From positions 62,001-126,000 of the forward strand of contig NZ_WUEY01000019.1 in NCBI RefSeq assembly GCF_010668395.1: DNA of 64,000 bases, written 5' to 3'. The translations under genes and the position numbers were made by a program. The DNA is from Martinezella lusitana. GTDB lineage: Bacteria; Pseudomonadota; Alphaproteobacteria; Rhizobiales; Rhizobiaceae. The stretch's first letter is position 1, and every line of letters begins with the position of its first letter. Shown piece after piece: positions 52,560-61,242 of the stretch. Below the pieces are notes generated by a model. That model was not told the origin of the DNA. It ran no database searches and saw only the letters and a list, made by a program, of their open reading frames with translations.

Positions 52560-54472
52560 AAGGAGCTCCTGCGGATGTGAGAGATTGCCTTTTTCTGCAG
52601 CGCCGCGCGCTGAGCGGCGGCGGCGATGCGTGTCGGGCCAGGCGCCCGGCCGTCGAGATAAAGCGCCAGTTCCCGGATCGTCGTGTGACGCAGCAATGCA
52701 ACCACATCGATCGGCCGACCGAGCGCGTCTTCGAGACCGGCATGAATTTCCATCAGTTGAAGGGAGGTGCCGCCGAGGTCGAAGAAATTCCTGTCGAGAT
52801 CGATGCTGGCCAGTCCCAACGCCTCTTGCCACAGACCCGTCAGCAGCTCTTCGGTCCGGCTCCTCGGGTCGGACGGCCTTACCTGTGCTTCGATCGGCGG
52901 CGGCGGCAGCTTCGAACGGTCGACCTTGCCGGCCGCCGTCAGCGGCAGGGCATCGACGATCACGGCGGCGCTCGGGATCATGTAGGTCGGAAGGGTTTCG
53001 CGCAGCGTGGCGATGACGCCCTGCACCAGATCGGCGCCCGCTCCGATATGACTTTCCTTCGGGCAGAGATAGGCGACGATGCGCTTCAGGTTTTCGCCCT
53101 GTATGTGGCAAAGGACGATGCCGTCGGCAAGGCGCGGATCACGCCTGAGCGCGGCTTCGATCTCGTCGAGCTCGATGCGCTTGCCATTGATCTTGACCTG
53201 TCTGTCGCGCCGTCCCTTGAAGGTAACGGTGCCGTCGGGTTTCAGGCAGGCCACATCGCCTGTCAGATAGAAGCGCGTCCGGCCGTCTTTCGTGTCTATG
53301 GTCACGAATTTCTGATCCGTCAGCTCCGGACGCTTGAAATAGCCGATGGCGAGGCCGTCGCCCGATATCGCCAGCTGGCCCTCGATCCCCGCAGGAAGGA
53401 TGCGCAGTTCCTCGTCCAGTATGGCGATGCCTGTATGAGCGATGGCCTTGCCGATCGGCAGTTCGCCGCCTGAAAAACTCGGCAGGACCTGGAAAGCCGT
53501 AGCAAAGACCGTCGTCTCGGTCGGGCCGTAGGCATTGGTCAGCTTGCAGCCGGGATGATGTTCCAGAAAGCGTCGGGCATGAACGGCCGACCCCACGTCC
53601 CCCCCAAAAAGAATATGGCGAAGCCTCGGCAGGGATGCTCGGGCATGATCGGCAAAAAGGTTGAACAATCCCGTCGTGAGGAAGGAGATGCTGACATCCG
53701 TCGCCTGCATGAAGTCGCACAGGCGCGAGATGGAGAAATCGGTGTCGGGCATGATTGCCAATGTGCAACCATTGAGAAGTGCGCCCCAGATTTCGAGGGT
53801 CGATGCATCGAAGGAGATGGTGGCGGTATGAAGAACGACGTCGTCCCGGCGAAAATCGATATAGGTCTGATCAAGGACGACACGGGCGATGCTGCGATGG
53901 CAGATCATCGTTCCCTTGGGGCGGCCGGTCGAACCGGATGTATACATGATATAGGCGAGATCGCCGCCATTCACGGCGATGGCCGGTGCGGCCATCCGTG
54001 GTTTGCCCGCCATTTCGGTTATGATGGCATTGGCCTCGATGACCTTGCCGTTCATGCTCGGGATGCGGCTGAGCTTGTCGCCATCGTCCGTATCGACGAA
54101 AATGACCTTCGGTGCACATTCACCGATGACAAAATCGAGGTGCTCGATCGGAAGGGCGGGGTCAAGCGGAAGGTAGGCGCCTCCGGCTTTCAGGATGGCC
54201 AGGGTGCAGATGATCGCATCGACGCTACGAGGCAGGAAGAGACCGACAATATCGGCCTTGTGGACGCCGATGCGTATCAGGTGCAACGCAAGCGCATCCG
54301 ATATGCGATCGAGATCGCAGTAGTTGATGCGGGTGTCGCCATAGACGAGAGCTGTTGCCTGTGGCGCAGCCCGAGCCTGGACGCGCAGCATTTCATGAAG
54401 GCAAAGGTTGCGATCGTAATGCATAATGGCTGCGTCATTTGCTTCTGCTTGAGCATCACGGTCAATCATCAT
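52556..54472 (-). CDS. NRPS loading protein: adenylation - PCP
   Basis: This 638-residue two-domain protein has an adenylation domain (about 25-520: YIMYTSGSTGRPKG near 174-187, NAYGPTETTVF near 310-320, FYLTGDVACLKPDG, a KINGKRIELDEIE segment and TAAGKVDRSKL with the catalytic Lys). A carrier domain follows (about 535-605, FFDLGGTSL with Ser570). There is no condensation domain, so it activates and loads the starter. The specificity residues read about D-A-L-F-L-G-A-V-F-K, which I cannot match to a known substrate. GGAGAG precedes ATG 54472. Its stop overlaps the PKS-NRPS start. It is the first gene of the assembly-line operon. Confidence 0.9.
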   Translation of the reverse strand: MMIDRDAQAEANDAAIMHYDRNLCLHEMLRVQARAAPQATALVYGDTRINYCDLDRISDALALHLIRIGVHKADIVGLFLPRSVDAIICTLAILKAGGAYLPLDPALPIEHLDFVIGECAPKVIFVDTDDGDKLSRIPSMNGKVIEANAIITEMAGKPRMAAPAIAVNGGDLAYIMYTSGSTGRPKGTMICHRSIARVVLDQTYIDFRRDDVVLHTATISFDASTLEIWGALLNGCTLAIMPDTDFSISRLCDFMQATDVSISFLTTGLFNLFADHARASLPRLRHILFGGDVGSAVHARRFLEHHPGCKLTNAYGPTETTVFATAFQVLPSFSGGELPIGKAIAHTGIAILDEELRILPAGIEGQLAISGDGLAIGYFKRPELTDQKFVTIDTKDGRTRFYLTGDVACLKPDGTVTFKGRRDRQVKINGKRIELDEIEAALRRDPRLADGIVLCHIQGENLKRIVAYLCPKESHIGAGADLVQGVIATLRETLPTYMIPSAAVIVDALPLTAAGKVDRSKLPPPPIEAQVRPSDPRSRTEELLTGLWQEALGLASIDLDRNFFDLGGTSLQLMEIHAGLEDALGRPIDVVALLRHTTIRELALYLDGRAPGPTRIAAAAQRAALQKKAISHIRRSSL

Positions 54473-54766
54473 CGCTCTCCGGGTTGTCCTGCGACTTGCG
54501 ACGACGCGAAATGCTTCATCGCCCGTTGCAGAATTTCATGCTGGGGCAAAAGCACCAGTTGATCATTGGGATAACTATTCTCACCATCGAAAGTCGTAGG
54601 TTGTAGCGGGCCGTAGCCATTTTGCCGGAAAGGCCGGATACGGCCGCAACGACTCGGCCGAAAGCATTATGTGCGGCAGCAACGGCACCGGCGTGAGACA
54701 TGCCAAGCGCAGTATCCGCATGAGCAGAGATTGAGATGAAGTGCTGCACAGGCTGGAGGCAGGCAG
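54473..54766. other. Gap upstream of the NRPS-PKS operon
   Basis: These 294 bases separate the GH16 gene from the assembly-line operon on the same strand and probably carry the operon promoter. Several short minus-strand frames read fairly protein-like (one includes TFDGENSYPNDQLVLLPQHE just before the NRPS start) but have no start with a ribosome binding site. They may be leftovers of an older gene. Confidence 0.35.
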
Positions 54767-55573
54767 CTAACGGAACTGATAGGCCCTGACGTAATCGACG
54801 AACATGAAGGATGGATCGGCTGCAGCCATCTTCGTTACGCCATCGACGATACCGAGATCGATGAGAACATACATCGGCTGGCGATGCTCCGGTAAGGCCT
54901 TGGTTTTCCAGACGAGGTTTCCATCGAAATACATGCGTATAAAATCGGAATCGATCTTCACTCCATAACGATGCATATCGGTAGGACTTGCGGTAGCAAA
55001 TACGTTGATGCGGGAGTAGGCGGAATCGTGCTTCCCATCGCGATGCCAGACATGCACTGTCGATGAGTAGCCACCCGGCTTGTCGCCGTAGTATTCGATG
55101 ACATCTATCTCGGCGGTCGCCTTTGACCGGTCTTTGCCGATCAACCAGAAAGCTGGCCAGACACCAGGCCCGTCCGGTAACCGCGCCTGCATCTCGAAGT
55201 AACCAAATTGTTGGGAGAATCCATTTCCCTTCGGGTCGACGGAGGCAATCAGGCCGGAACGCCACATGCCGACTTCATCGCGCGCGGCGGTAATGCGCAG
55301 CATGCCGTCCTGTATCGCAAAGGGGAAATCGCCGCTTGGATTGGAGAAGCGGGCGCCGCCGAAGTCACCATTCCATGGAGTATGGGAAATCCAACGTGTG
55401 CCAGGCCCCCAGGCCGAGATACTCAGCTCGTCGAAGGGATCCTCGAAGGTCAGTGTCATGCTGTTCAGATCAAGTGCATCCCCGGTATCACCTGCGCGTG
55501 CAATCCTTATGTCGCAGATCGCAACCAACGCCATGGCAGCCGACGCGCGAAGGAAGGCGCGACGGTTGTTCAT
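54767..55573 (-). CDS. Secreted GH16 glycoside hydrolase (ExoK-like), Tat signal
   Basis: This 268-residue enzyme begins MNNRRAFLRASAAMALVA, a twin-arginine signal with cleavage near residue 27. The mature beta-jelly-roll carries the GH16 catalytic block AEIDVIEYYG (Glu155 nucleophile, Glu160 acid/base), SGLIASVDPKG, FGYFEMQARLPDG, WPAFWLIG and the closing FVDYVRAYQ. Such enzymes cut beta-1,3/1,4-glucans and in rhizobia (ExoK) shorten exopolysaccharide. Upstream in-frame ATGs exist at 55609 and beyond, but 55573 places the Tat motif correctly. It is divergent from the polymerase gene and could lead the NRPS-PKS transcript. Confidence 0.88.
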   Translation of the reverse strand: MNNRRAFLRASAAMALVAICDIRIARAGDTGDALDLNSMTLTFEDPFDELSISAWGPGTRWISHTPWNGDFGGARFSNPSGDFPFAIQDGMLRITAARDEVGMWRSGLIASVDPKGNGFSQQFGYFEMQARLPDGPGVWPAFWLIGKDRSKATAEIDVIEYYGDKPGGYSSTVHVWHRDGKHDSAYSRINVFATASPTDMHRYGVKIDSDFIRMYFDGNLVWKTKALPEHRQPMYVLIDLGIVDGVTKMAAADPSFMFVDYVRAYQFR

Positions 55574-55759
55574 GCGTTTGCTGCAATGTAGTGGCGAGAA
55601 ATGATCCATGCTCGGAAGCATGAACGCAGTAGTAAGCACGGTATAGAACGTATTTCGGCCAATAGGTCCCCCAAAAGGATTAGAGATGGCGGAAATACAG
55701 CTATAGGGCAGCATGGTAGCTTGCGGCGGTCATGAGGCGGAACTGCTGGACTCCCACAC

Positions 55760-57181
55760 ATGTATGTCATGGGGCTTGTAACATTGATCGTTGGCATCGC
55801 GACGCTCACTGCGCCTGTTCGATGGTCGTTCATCATAATGACGCTATCGACGGTGTTTGGCGCTGCCGCCGCGTTCACAGTCCCCGGCCTTGGCGGCGCA
55901 TCGGTGCTCGTGCCAAGCCTCTTTCTATTGTTCTTCGCCGCGCGCCTGTTCGCGGCCTATGGGGAAGGGCCCTTCCTCGCCGCTCTGGCTCCCTGGCAGC
56001 CCGGTTTTTTCCTGCTGGTCCTGACGGCCTTCGGTGTCTTCACCGCGATCTTCTTCCCAAGGTTGTTTCAGGGCGTGACACAGACAATGACGGTGGAGCG
56101 CTCGATCGGTACACACAGCCTCATCGCTCTGGTGCCGCTGCGTTTTTCCTCCAATAACATTACCCAGACGGTCTATGCCATCGGCGGCCTCATCTGCTTC
56201 ATTGCCACCTTTGCGTTCTTCCGGCGGAACAATATTCCCGCGACTTTTATCAACGGCGTGCTGGTCGTCGCGAGCATCAATCTCGGCTTTGCGCTTGCCG
56301 ATATCGTCACTTACTTCACGCATACGGATTTTCTGCTCAGTTTTGTGCGCACGGCCAATTATGCGCTCCTGACCAATGCCGAAAAGGGCGGACTGAAACG
56401 CATCTCGGGGACATTTCCCGAAGCCTCGGCCTTCGCCGATTTTACCCTCGTGCTCTTCTCGATCGTTACCAGCCTGTGGCTCGGCGGCATTCGTTCAGCC
56501 GTGACGGGCACCATCGCCGGCCTGCTTTTGGTGGCGCTGATCCTGTCGACATCGGCGACGGCGCTCGTCGGCCTTGCCGTCGTCCTGCCGATCCTCTGCC
56601 TCCAGTCATTTCTGGCAGCGCGCCATGAACCCGGCGCGGGACGACCCGTTCTGATCGTATCCATTCTTGCCAGCATGCCGCTTGTTATCTTCTTCGTTCT
56701 CATCGCCATGCCGGATCTCGCGCACAATCTGCGCGATTTTCTCGACGAGATGCTCTTTTCCAAGGCTGACAGCCAGTCGGGACGTGAGCGCTTCATGTGG
56801 AATGCCATGGCCTATCAGGCATTCGTCGACACGAGCGGCTTCGGAGCAGGCCTTGGAAGCGCCCGCGCCTCGAGCTTCGGCCTTGTTCTTCTATCCAATA
56901 TCGGCATCTTCGGAACGTTGCTCTTCGCCGTATTTGTCGGCCGGCTTCTGATGTTCGACACGCGGCCGGCATATCTGCCGTCACAGCAGGCTGCCGTCGT
57001 GCGCGCTGCGAAGGCCGGCCTCATCACCGTGCTCGTCTCCGCGGCCACCTCGGGGACGGTCTATGACCTTGGATTGATGTTTTACATCCTCGCAGGCAGC
57101 GTTTCCGCGCTTGGCGCCAGCACGCAGCGGGTGCGGGCCGGCTACCGCCCGGGATTGAGCGCCGCTGGAGAATTGAGATGA
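55760..57181 (+). CDS. Polysaccharide polymerase / O-antigen ligase-like membrane protein (Wzy-like)
   Basis: This 473-residue protein has about 11 hydrophobic segments and a large periplasmic loop (about 305-360: DEMLFSKADSQSGRERFMWNAMAYQAF) that carries the conserved Arg-rich, Trp-containing segment of the O-antigen ligase/polymerase fold. It starts MYVMGLVTLIVGIATL directly in a transmembrane helix. In Wzx/Wzy systems it joins repeat units at the periplasmic face. Its stop overlaps the pyruvyltransferase start (ATGA). The assignment to polymerase over ligase follows from the exopolysaccharide context; the residues alone do not decide it. Confidence 0.8.
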   Translation: MYVMGLVTLIVGIATLTAPVRWSFIIMTLSTVFGAAAAFTVPGLGGASVLVPSLFLLFFAARLFAAYGEGPFLAALAPWQPGFFLLVLTAFGVFTAIFFPRLFQGVTQTMTVERSIGTHSLIALVPLRFSSNNITQTVYAIGGLICFIATFAFFRRNNIPATFINGVLVVASINLGFALADIVTYFTHTDFLLSFVRTANYALLTNAEKGGLKRISGTFPEASAFADFTLVLFSIVTSLWLGGIRSAVTGTIAGLLLVALILSTSATALVGLAVVLPILCLQSFLAARHEPGAGRPVLIVSILASMPLVIFFVLIAMPDLAHNLRDFLDEMLFSKADSQSGRERFMWNAMAYQAFVDTSGFGAGLGSARASSFGLVLLSNIGIFGTLLFAVFVGRLLMFDTRPAYLPSQQAAVVRAAKAGLITVLVSAATSGTVYDLGLMFYILAGSVSALGASTQRVRAGYRPGLSAAGELR

Positions 57182-58398
57182 AGATTGTCGTCTTCAACGT
57201 CAAATACAGTGAAAATCTCGGAGACGGGCTGCTGGCGGAATGCGTCGAAGCCGCGCTGGCGAATGGTGCTGGCGAGATCGAAGTGGAGACGATCGATCTT
57301 GCGGGTCGCGAGGCTTTCGCGGCCGGTCATGGCGGGCGTCGGCGCTTGGTCCTCGCACTGCTCCATCGATCGCCCGCCATCGTCCGGCGACGGCTTGTCC
57401 GCCTCGGGCTTGAGCGCAGATTGCGCAGGCTTCGCAGCCGATGGAACGACAAGATTGCGGCTGCAGACGCCGTCGTGATCGGCGGCGGCAACCTGTTTCA
57501 GGACGACGATCTCAACTTCCCGCTGAAGGTCGGCATGGTGCTCGATTGCGTCTGCCGGCACGATCGGCCCCTGGCAATTTATGCGGTGGGTGTGAGCAAG
57601 CACTGGTCGGAGCCGGCATACGACCTCTTTGCGCGTCTGAAAGGGGCTCGGCTCGTTCATCTTTCCGTGAGGGACGGCTTTGCCCAGGATAATTGGCGCG
57701 AGCACTTTCCGGATGGACCGGACGCGAAAATCGTGCGGGATCCCGGATTGCTGATCGACGGCTCGCCATTGATCGAGAAACCTGCCGCATCCGCCAAGCG
57801 TCAGCTGACCATCGGCTTGTGCGTGACCGATCCCCTCATCCTGCATAGGCACAGCAACGCGCCGGCCTCCGCCATTCCCTTTTCCAGCGTCGATGCCTAC
57901 CGGGACTTGATCGGGCTGCTCCTGGACGACGGGCAGCGCGTGCTGCTGTTTTGCAACGGCGCCAGGGAAGACCAGGCTTTCGCCGAGCGCATCCGCCATT
58001 CGGTCGCCACGCACCGGGCTGTGGAGCCCGGTGCGCTGGATATTGCCGGGCGTCCGCGGGTTCCGATTGACCTGATCCGGACGATTCAGCCGCTGGATGT
58101 GATCCTAGCCCATCGGCTGCATGCCTGCATCGCTGCCTATGCGCTCAGAGTCCCGCATGTCGGCTTGGGCTGGGACGGGAAGGTCGAAGGCTTCTTCAAT
58201 TCCGTGGGGCGTGAGAATTACTTCGTGAAGGATGTATCGCAACCGCCGGGACGCATCGCGTTGCTGTTGAAAGCGGCGGAGAAGGAGGGGATAGAGGCAC
58301 TTCGACATCACGTCATAATTGCGGAAGCCCGGGCTGGAATCTCGAACATGCGCCGCCATCTGGTTGGACCCGACCAATGCGCCATGTCGGGTATATAG
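57178..58398 (+). CDS. Polysaccharide pyruvyl transferase family protein
   Basis: This 406-residue protein begins MKIVVFNVKYSENLGDGLLAE, the loop typical of the polysaccharide pyruvyltransferase family. It continues with AVVIGGGNLFQDDDLNFPLK (about 97-116), IYAVGVSKHW, LSVRDGFAQDN, IVRDPGLL and a late HRLHACIAAYALRVPHVGLGWDGKV with the conserved His cluster. It is expected to place a ketal pyruvate from phosphoenolpyruvate on a sugar of the repeat unit, adding negative charge. Translation is coupled to the polymerase gene. About 255 AT-rich bases follow before the next gene. Confidence 0.88.
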   Translation: MKIVVFNVKYSENLGDGLLAECVEAALANGAGEIEVETIDLAGREAFAAGHGGRRRLVLALLHRSPAIVRRRLVRLGLERRLRRLRSRWNDKIAAADAVVIGGGNLFQDDDLNFPLKVGMVLDCVCRHDRPLAIYAVGVSKHWSEPAYDLFARLKGARLVHLSVRDGFAQDNWREHFPDGPDAKIVRDPGLLIDGSPLIEKPAASAKRQLTIGLCVTDPLILHRHSNAPASAIPFSSVDAYRDLIGLLLDDGQRVLLFCNGAREDQAFAERIRHSVATHRAVEPGALDIAGRPRVPIDLIRTIQPLDVILAHRLHACIAAYALRVPHVGLGWDGKVEGFFNSVGRENYFVKDVSQPPGRIALLLKAAEKEGIEALRHHVIIAEARAGISNMRRHLVGPDQCAMSGI

Positions 58399-58653
58399 TC
58401 CTTACGTCGCAGGAAATACCGCGAAGGCATAATGTATGTCGAATATAAGTAGCTGAGTTGCTGCTCCTTATACATAAAGCTTATATCAACTCTCCATTGA
58501 ATTCGATAAAACTCCGACAAACGGCGGTTATCGATTTGTATCGAAGACATTGCCGAATTTTTATGGTATTGAATACTTAGAACTCACGAAAAATCTTATT
58601 TTTGAATGGCCCTTTGACCATCGAGATATGCTTTTGGGTTGAGGGGTGTCGGC

Positions 58654-59325
58654 ATGGCAGCGCATATTTCGATAGAACATATTCGAAGCCTGGGCGGTGT
58701 AGCGCGGACCTTTGGCGCCGGTAGCGCCATCTGCGACTATGACAGCAATGCACCCCGCCTTCTCTTTATTTTGGAGGGGTGGGCGGCACGCAGCAAGATG
58801 TTGCCGAACGGGACACGTTTCGTAACGGAATTCGTCCTGCGTGGCGACATGATCTCGACCTCGCTGACGGCGCTGTCACGAGAGACCGTGCAGGCGATAA
58901 CCAACGTGACGGTGATGGTCTTCCCGGACTTTACGTCTCTGCCGAAGATCGACACGCCGGCCTTGTTCTATCGTATTGTTATTGCTGAATTGCTTCGATA
59001 TCAGGCGCGTATGTCTGAGCGTTTTGCCAACATAGGCAGGCGCGATGCTCTGGAGAAAACCGGTTACCTGTTGCTTGAGCTCGGGTCACGCATCGGCACC
59101 TCGAGAGATTATGCAAATGCGGAATATTTCGATTGTCCCCTGACGCAGGCGGATATCGGTGACGCCGTTGGGCTGTCCACGGTTCACATAAACCGCGTTC
59201 TCAGGGATATGCGCGAGGCGGGTCTCCTGTCCTTCCGCAATGGCATCGTTGCTTTTCTCGATCGGCCGCGTCTTATGGACATTGTCGATTTCGACCAATC
59301 CTACTTTGATACAACTATGATTTGA
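58654..59325 (+). CDS. Crp/Fnr-family transcriptional regulator
   Basis: This 223-residue protein has an N-terminal cyclic-nucleotide-type beta-roll (about 5-115, RLLFILEGWAARSKMLPNG and FVLRGDMIS), a dimerisation helix (about 120-150) and a C-terminal winged helix (LTQADIGDAVGLSTVHINRVLRDMREAGLL, about 167-196). There are no N-terminal Cys clusters for iron-sulfur binding, and the cAMP-contact residues are not obvious, so the ligand may be absent or different. An in-frame TTG at 58639 is possible, but ATG 58654 is chosen, with GAGGGG upstream. It lies next to the polysaccharide locus in an AT-rich setting and may control it or the curli genes further on. Confidence 0.88.
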   Translation: MAAHISIEHIRSLGGVARTFGAGSAICDYDSNAPRLLFILEGWAARSKMLPNGTRFVTEFVLRGDMISTSLTALSRETVQAITNVTVMVFPDFTSLPKIDTPALFYRIVIAELLRYQARMSERFANIGRRDALEKTGYLLLELGSRIGTSRDYANAEYFDCPLTQADIGDAVGLSTVHINRVLRDMREAGLLSFRNGIVAFLDRPRLMDIVDFDQSYFDTTMI

Positions 59326-59390
59326 ACAATGCATAAACTCCATTTCGGATAGAGTTTAGAAGAATTCCCGCAATCAATATTTCAATTTAC

Positions 59391-59408
59391 CATTAACATA
59401 GGTTAATG
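59391..59408. promoter_or_regulatory. Inverted repeat upstream of the LuxR-type gene
   Basis: CATTAAC-ATAG-GTTAATG is a perfect 7-base inverted repeat in an AT-rich region 61 bases before the candidate leader ORF. It contains two TTAA boxes six bases apart, close to but not matching the 7-base spacing of CtrA sites. It is a plausible operator for a regulator of the LuxR-type gene. Confidence 0.4.
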
Positions 59409-59468
59409 CGTAGAAAAGAAAAATAAGCAATTACTATGGTAAGATAAACCTAACACGAGGGGACTGAT

Positions 59469-59609
59469 ATGAAAATGAAAGAAAATCTTAGCGTTACGCG
59501 AATGTCATGCTCTTTGAATAGAGTAAATACTCAAATAATTACAAGAAATACAAAGGCCATTTTAAGAGTTGGGGGTACCGGCCATGAATGGACAATCGCT
59601 CGTAAGTGA
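59469..59609 (+). CDS. Candidate leader peptide overlapping the LuxR-type gene start
   Basis: A 46-residue frame begins at ATG 59469 behind a strong GAGGGG ribosome binding site with ideal spacing and ends at TGA 59609. It overlaps the start of the LuxR-type gene (59584) in a different frame by 26 bases. The translation is basic and Asn/Thr-rich (MKMKENLSVTRMSCSLNRVN) and matches no family I know. The arrangement suits translational coupling or attenuation of the downstream regulator. It could also be a chance frame in AT-rich DNA. Confidence 0.4.
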   Translation: MKMKENLSVTRMSCSLNRVNTQIITRNTKAILRVGGTGHEWTIARK

Positions 59610-60351
59610 AAAATTTACCTCGGAAGCAGGGGCACGCATTATTTCGGTTCGGACGTCCGATACCCTGAGGCCTTTCATCGCATCCGGCATGCCTGGCGTC
59701 GATGAATGGGAAGACTATGTCCTTCTTATAGATTCCCGCGCCCTGGATCGCGAGTGCCTGTCGAAAAGCCTCACCGAATGCGACGGTGCCATGCACATCG
59801 TCACGGTCGGCTCGCTCGACGAATGGCAGATGCGGAACATGCAGGTCATGCCGTCGGCAATTCTTTTCATGATCGGCGGTCGCAAGGTTTCGGACGCAGA
59901 CGTCAGCGCGAAGATTTGCGCGCTGGTCGAAAGATTTCAGACAAGCCCGGTGATCGTCGGTGCGGACGGCGATGAGCTTGCGCAGCTGCTGCATGCGCTG
60001 GAATGCGGCGCCCGCGGTTACATCCCGACGAGCGTCGGAATCAAGGTTGCCGCTGAAGCTGTCGCACTTGCTCGCGCAGGCGGCGTCTTTGTGCCGGCAA
60101 GCAGCCTTTTGGCCGCCAAGGAGGCAATTACTCCCGTGGCCAGCCGAAACTGCTGCCTCGACAGCCTTTTCACCCCGCGTGAAGTCGTGGTTGCGGAAGC
60201 GCTGAGGCGGGGAAAGGCAAACAAGATCATCGCCTATGAGATGGATCTTTGCGAAAGCACCGTCAAAGTTCATATTCGCAATATTATGAAGAAGTTAAAC
60301 GCGACGAACCGGACAGAAGTCGCCTATAAAATCCGGGAACTCGTCCGCTAG
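59584..60351 (+). CDS. LuxR-family regulator with atypical receiver-like domain
   Basis: This 255-residue protein has an N-terminal receiver-like region (about 40-165: EDYVLLIDSRALDRECLSKSL opening, then ILFMIGGRKVSDAD, PVIVGADGDELAQLLHALECGARGYIP). A C-terminal LuxR/GerE helix-turn-helix follows (about 190-250: FTPREVVVAEALRRGKANKIIAYEMDLCESTVKVHIRNIM). The strand that normally ends with the phosphorylated Asp reads LFMIGG, so classical phosphorylation seems lost. ATG 59584 sits inside the 3' end of a candidate leader ORF. No histidine kinase is nearby. Such orphan regulators in rhizobia often control polysaccharide or motility genes. Confidence 0.85.
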   Translation: MNGQSLVSEKFTSEAGARIISVRTSDTLRPFIASGMPGVDEWEDYVLLIDSRALDRECLSKSLTECDGAMHIVTVGSLDEWQMRNMQVMPSAILFMIGGRKVSDADVSAKICALVERFQTSPVIVGADGDELAQLLHALECGARGYIPTSVGIKVAAEAVALARAGGVFVPASSLLAAKEAITPVASRNCCLDSLFTPREVVVAEALRRGKANKIIAYEMDLCESTVKVHIRNIMKKLNATNRTEVAYKIRELVR

Positions 60352-60369
60352 CCGTTCCATATAGAACGG
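60352..60369 (+). terminator. Weak hairpin just after the LuxR-type gene
   Basis: CCGTTC-CATATA-GAACGG forms a 6-base-pair hairpin that starts right behind the stop codon and is followed by TTGTC only. A second GC-rich hairpin lies at 60429-60450 (GCCCCGG / CCGGGGC, 8-base loop). Either could end transcription; neither has a convincing T-run. Confidence 0.35.
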
Positions 60370-60620
60370 TTGTCGAATGCGGGAATAGGACTGGCAGGAG
60401 CCCGCATCGCCATATTTTAGCGTTGCCAGCCCCGGGGGAAGTACCGGGGCGGACCAGCCATATAGAAATCAGCGGAACCACTGATGCTATAGCGACCGAT
60501 CGCTCGGCAGCTGAAGGCTGATTTTGCCGATTGCGGAGATGCAAAGCGCGCTTGCCCTCCGAAAGATCGCCACGAACCCGTTGAAAATCCTGGGATTCAG
60601 ATCGCCATGCGATAATCCGC

Positions 60621-60788
60621 TCAATTTCGCCGACATGGCCATGCCATGCGCTCGGCTTGCGTGCGCACTCGCGACGCATCCGAAGGGGATGAGGCTATCG
60701 CCTGAAGCAGCTGCTTGACGGTGTTTGCGGGAACGATGGCGCCCCCGACGGATTCCAGATCATCCGCGATATCGAACCTCACCGGCAA
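60621..60788 (-). CDS. Small hypothetical protein ending the toxin-antitoxin-like operon
   Basis: A 55-codon minus-strand frame from TTG 60788 (GTG 60782 as alternative) to TGA 60621 follows the DUF6941-like gene after 19 bases. AAGG lies about six bases before the TTG. The translation (MPVRFDIADDLESVGGAIVP then NTVKQLLQAIASSPSDASRV) looks like a compact alpha/beta or helical domain with normal GC-rich third positions. I do not recognise it. It may be a fourth member of the operon or a truncated gene. Confidence 0.42.
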   Translation of the reverse strand: MPVRFDIADDLESVGGAIVPANTVKQLLQAIASSPSDASRVRTQAERMAWPCRRN

Positions 60789-60807
60789 ACGGCCTTCATG
60801 GGCCGGA

Positions 60808-61242
60808 TCAGCGCTGGGCTATCCGGAGGGATGCGATCTCCGCCGGCTTGTCGTCGATGATCGCGCTGACGGTCAGCAGGCCCGGACGGCGCAATATCAA
60901 TGGCGAAAATACAAGACTGGCACCAACCACGACATTGATGGGGATATCGCTCGTCTCCGCGCTGTCCGTCAGATCCTTCTGCTCGTTGAGCTGGTCCGGA
61001 TCCAGCCGCTCTTCAAGGAGCGGTTGGCGGTCTCCCGGCGCGACGCAACGCAGAACGATCGAGCGATACGGCTCCGTCGCCAGAGTGATGAGATTTACGT
61101 GCACACAGAATTTGGGCAGGGAGAAGGGGAATTCGGGTAACATCAGCACGCCGCTATAGACGCCGATGAAGCTCAGCTTTTCGCCGATTTCGGTGCGAAC
61201 ATCGTCGCAGAAGATGCAATATCCATAACGCATGTGCTTCAA
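60808..61242 (-). CDS. DUF6941-like protein of unknown function
   Basis: This 144-residue protein opens MKHMRYGYCIFCDDVRTEIG and continues with KLSFIGVYSGVLMLP, a pattern I associate with the DUF6941 group (unknown function, beta-rich, with a CDD signature near the start). A central strand-rich region and a C-terminal RPGLLTVSAIIDDKP follow. Its ATG overlaps the stop of the XRE-type gene (ATGA). Only one Cys pair (about residues 9 and 12) is present, so metal binding is unlikely. Its coupling to a putative toxin-antitoxin pair suggests an accessory role; no function is known. Confidence 0.65.
   Translation of the reverse strand: MKHMRYGYCIFCDDVRTEIGEKLSFIGVYSGVLMLPEFPFSLPKFCVHVNLITLATEPYRSIVLRCVAPGDRQPLLEERLDPDQLNEQKDLTDSAETSDIPINVVVGASLVFSPLILRRPGLLTVSAIIDDKPAEIASLRIAQR

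Noticed and set aside
52560-53111. N-terminal extension of the PKS-NRPS frame by about 184 codons
   Set aside because: It overlaps the A-PCP carrier domain and its translation is Arg-rich shadow sequence; ATG 52559 with AGGAG and ATGA overlap is the real start.
59391-59408. CtrA binding site
   Set aside because: The two TTAA boxes are six bases apart; the CtrA pattern requires seven. Kept only as a generic inverted repeat.
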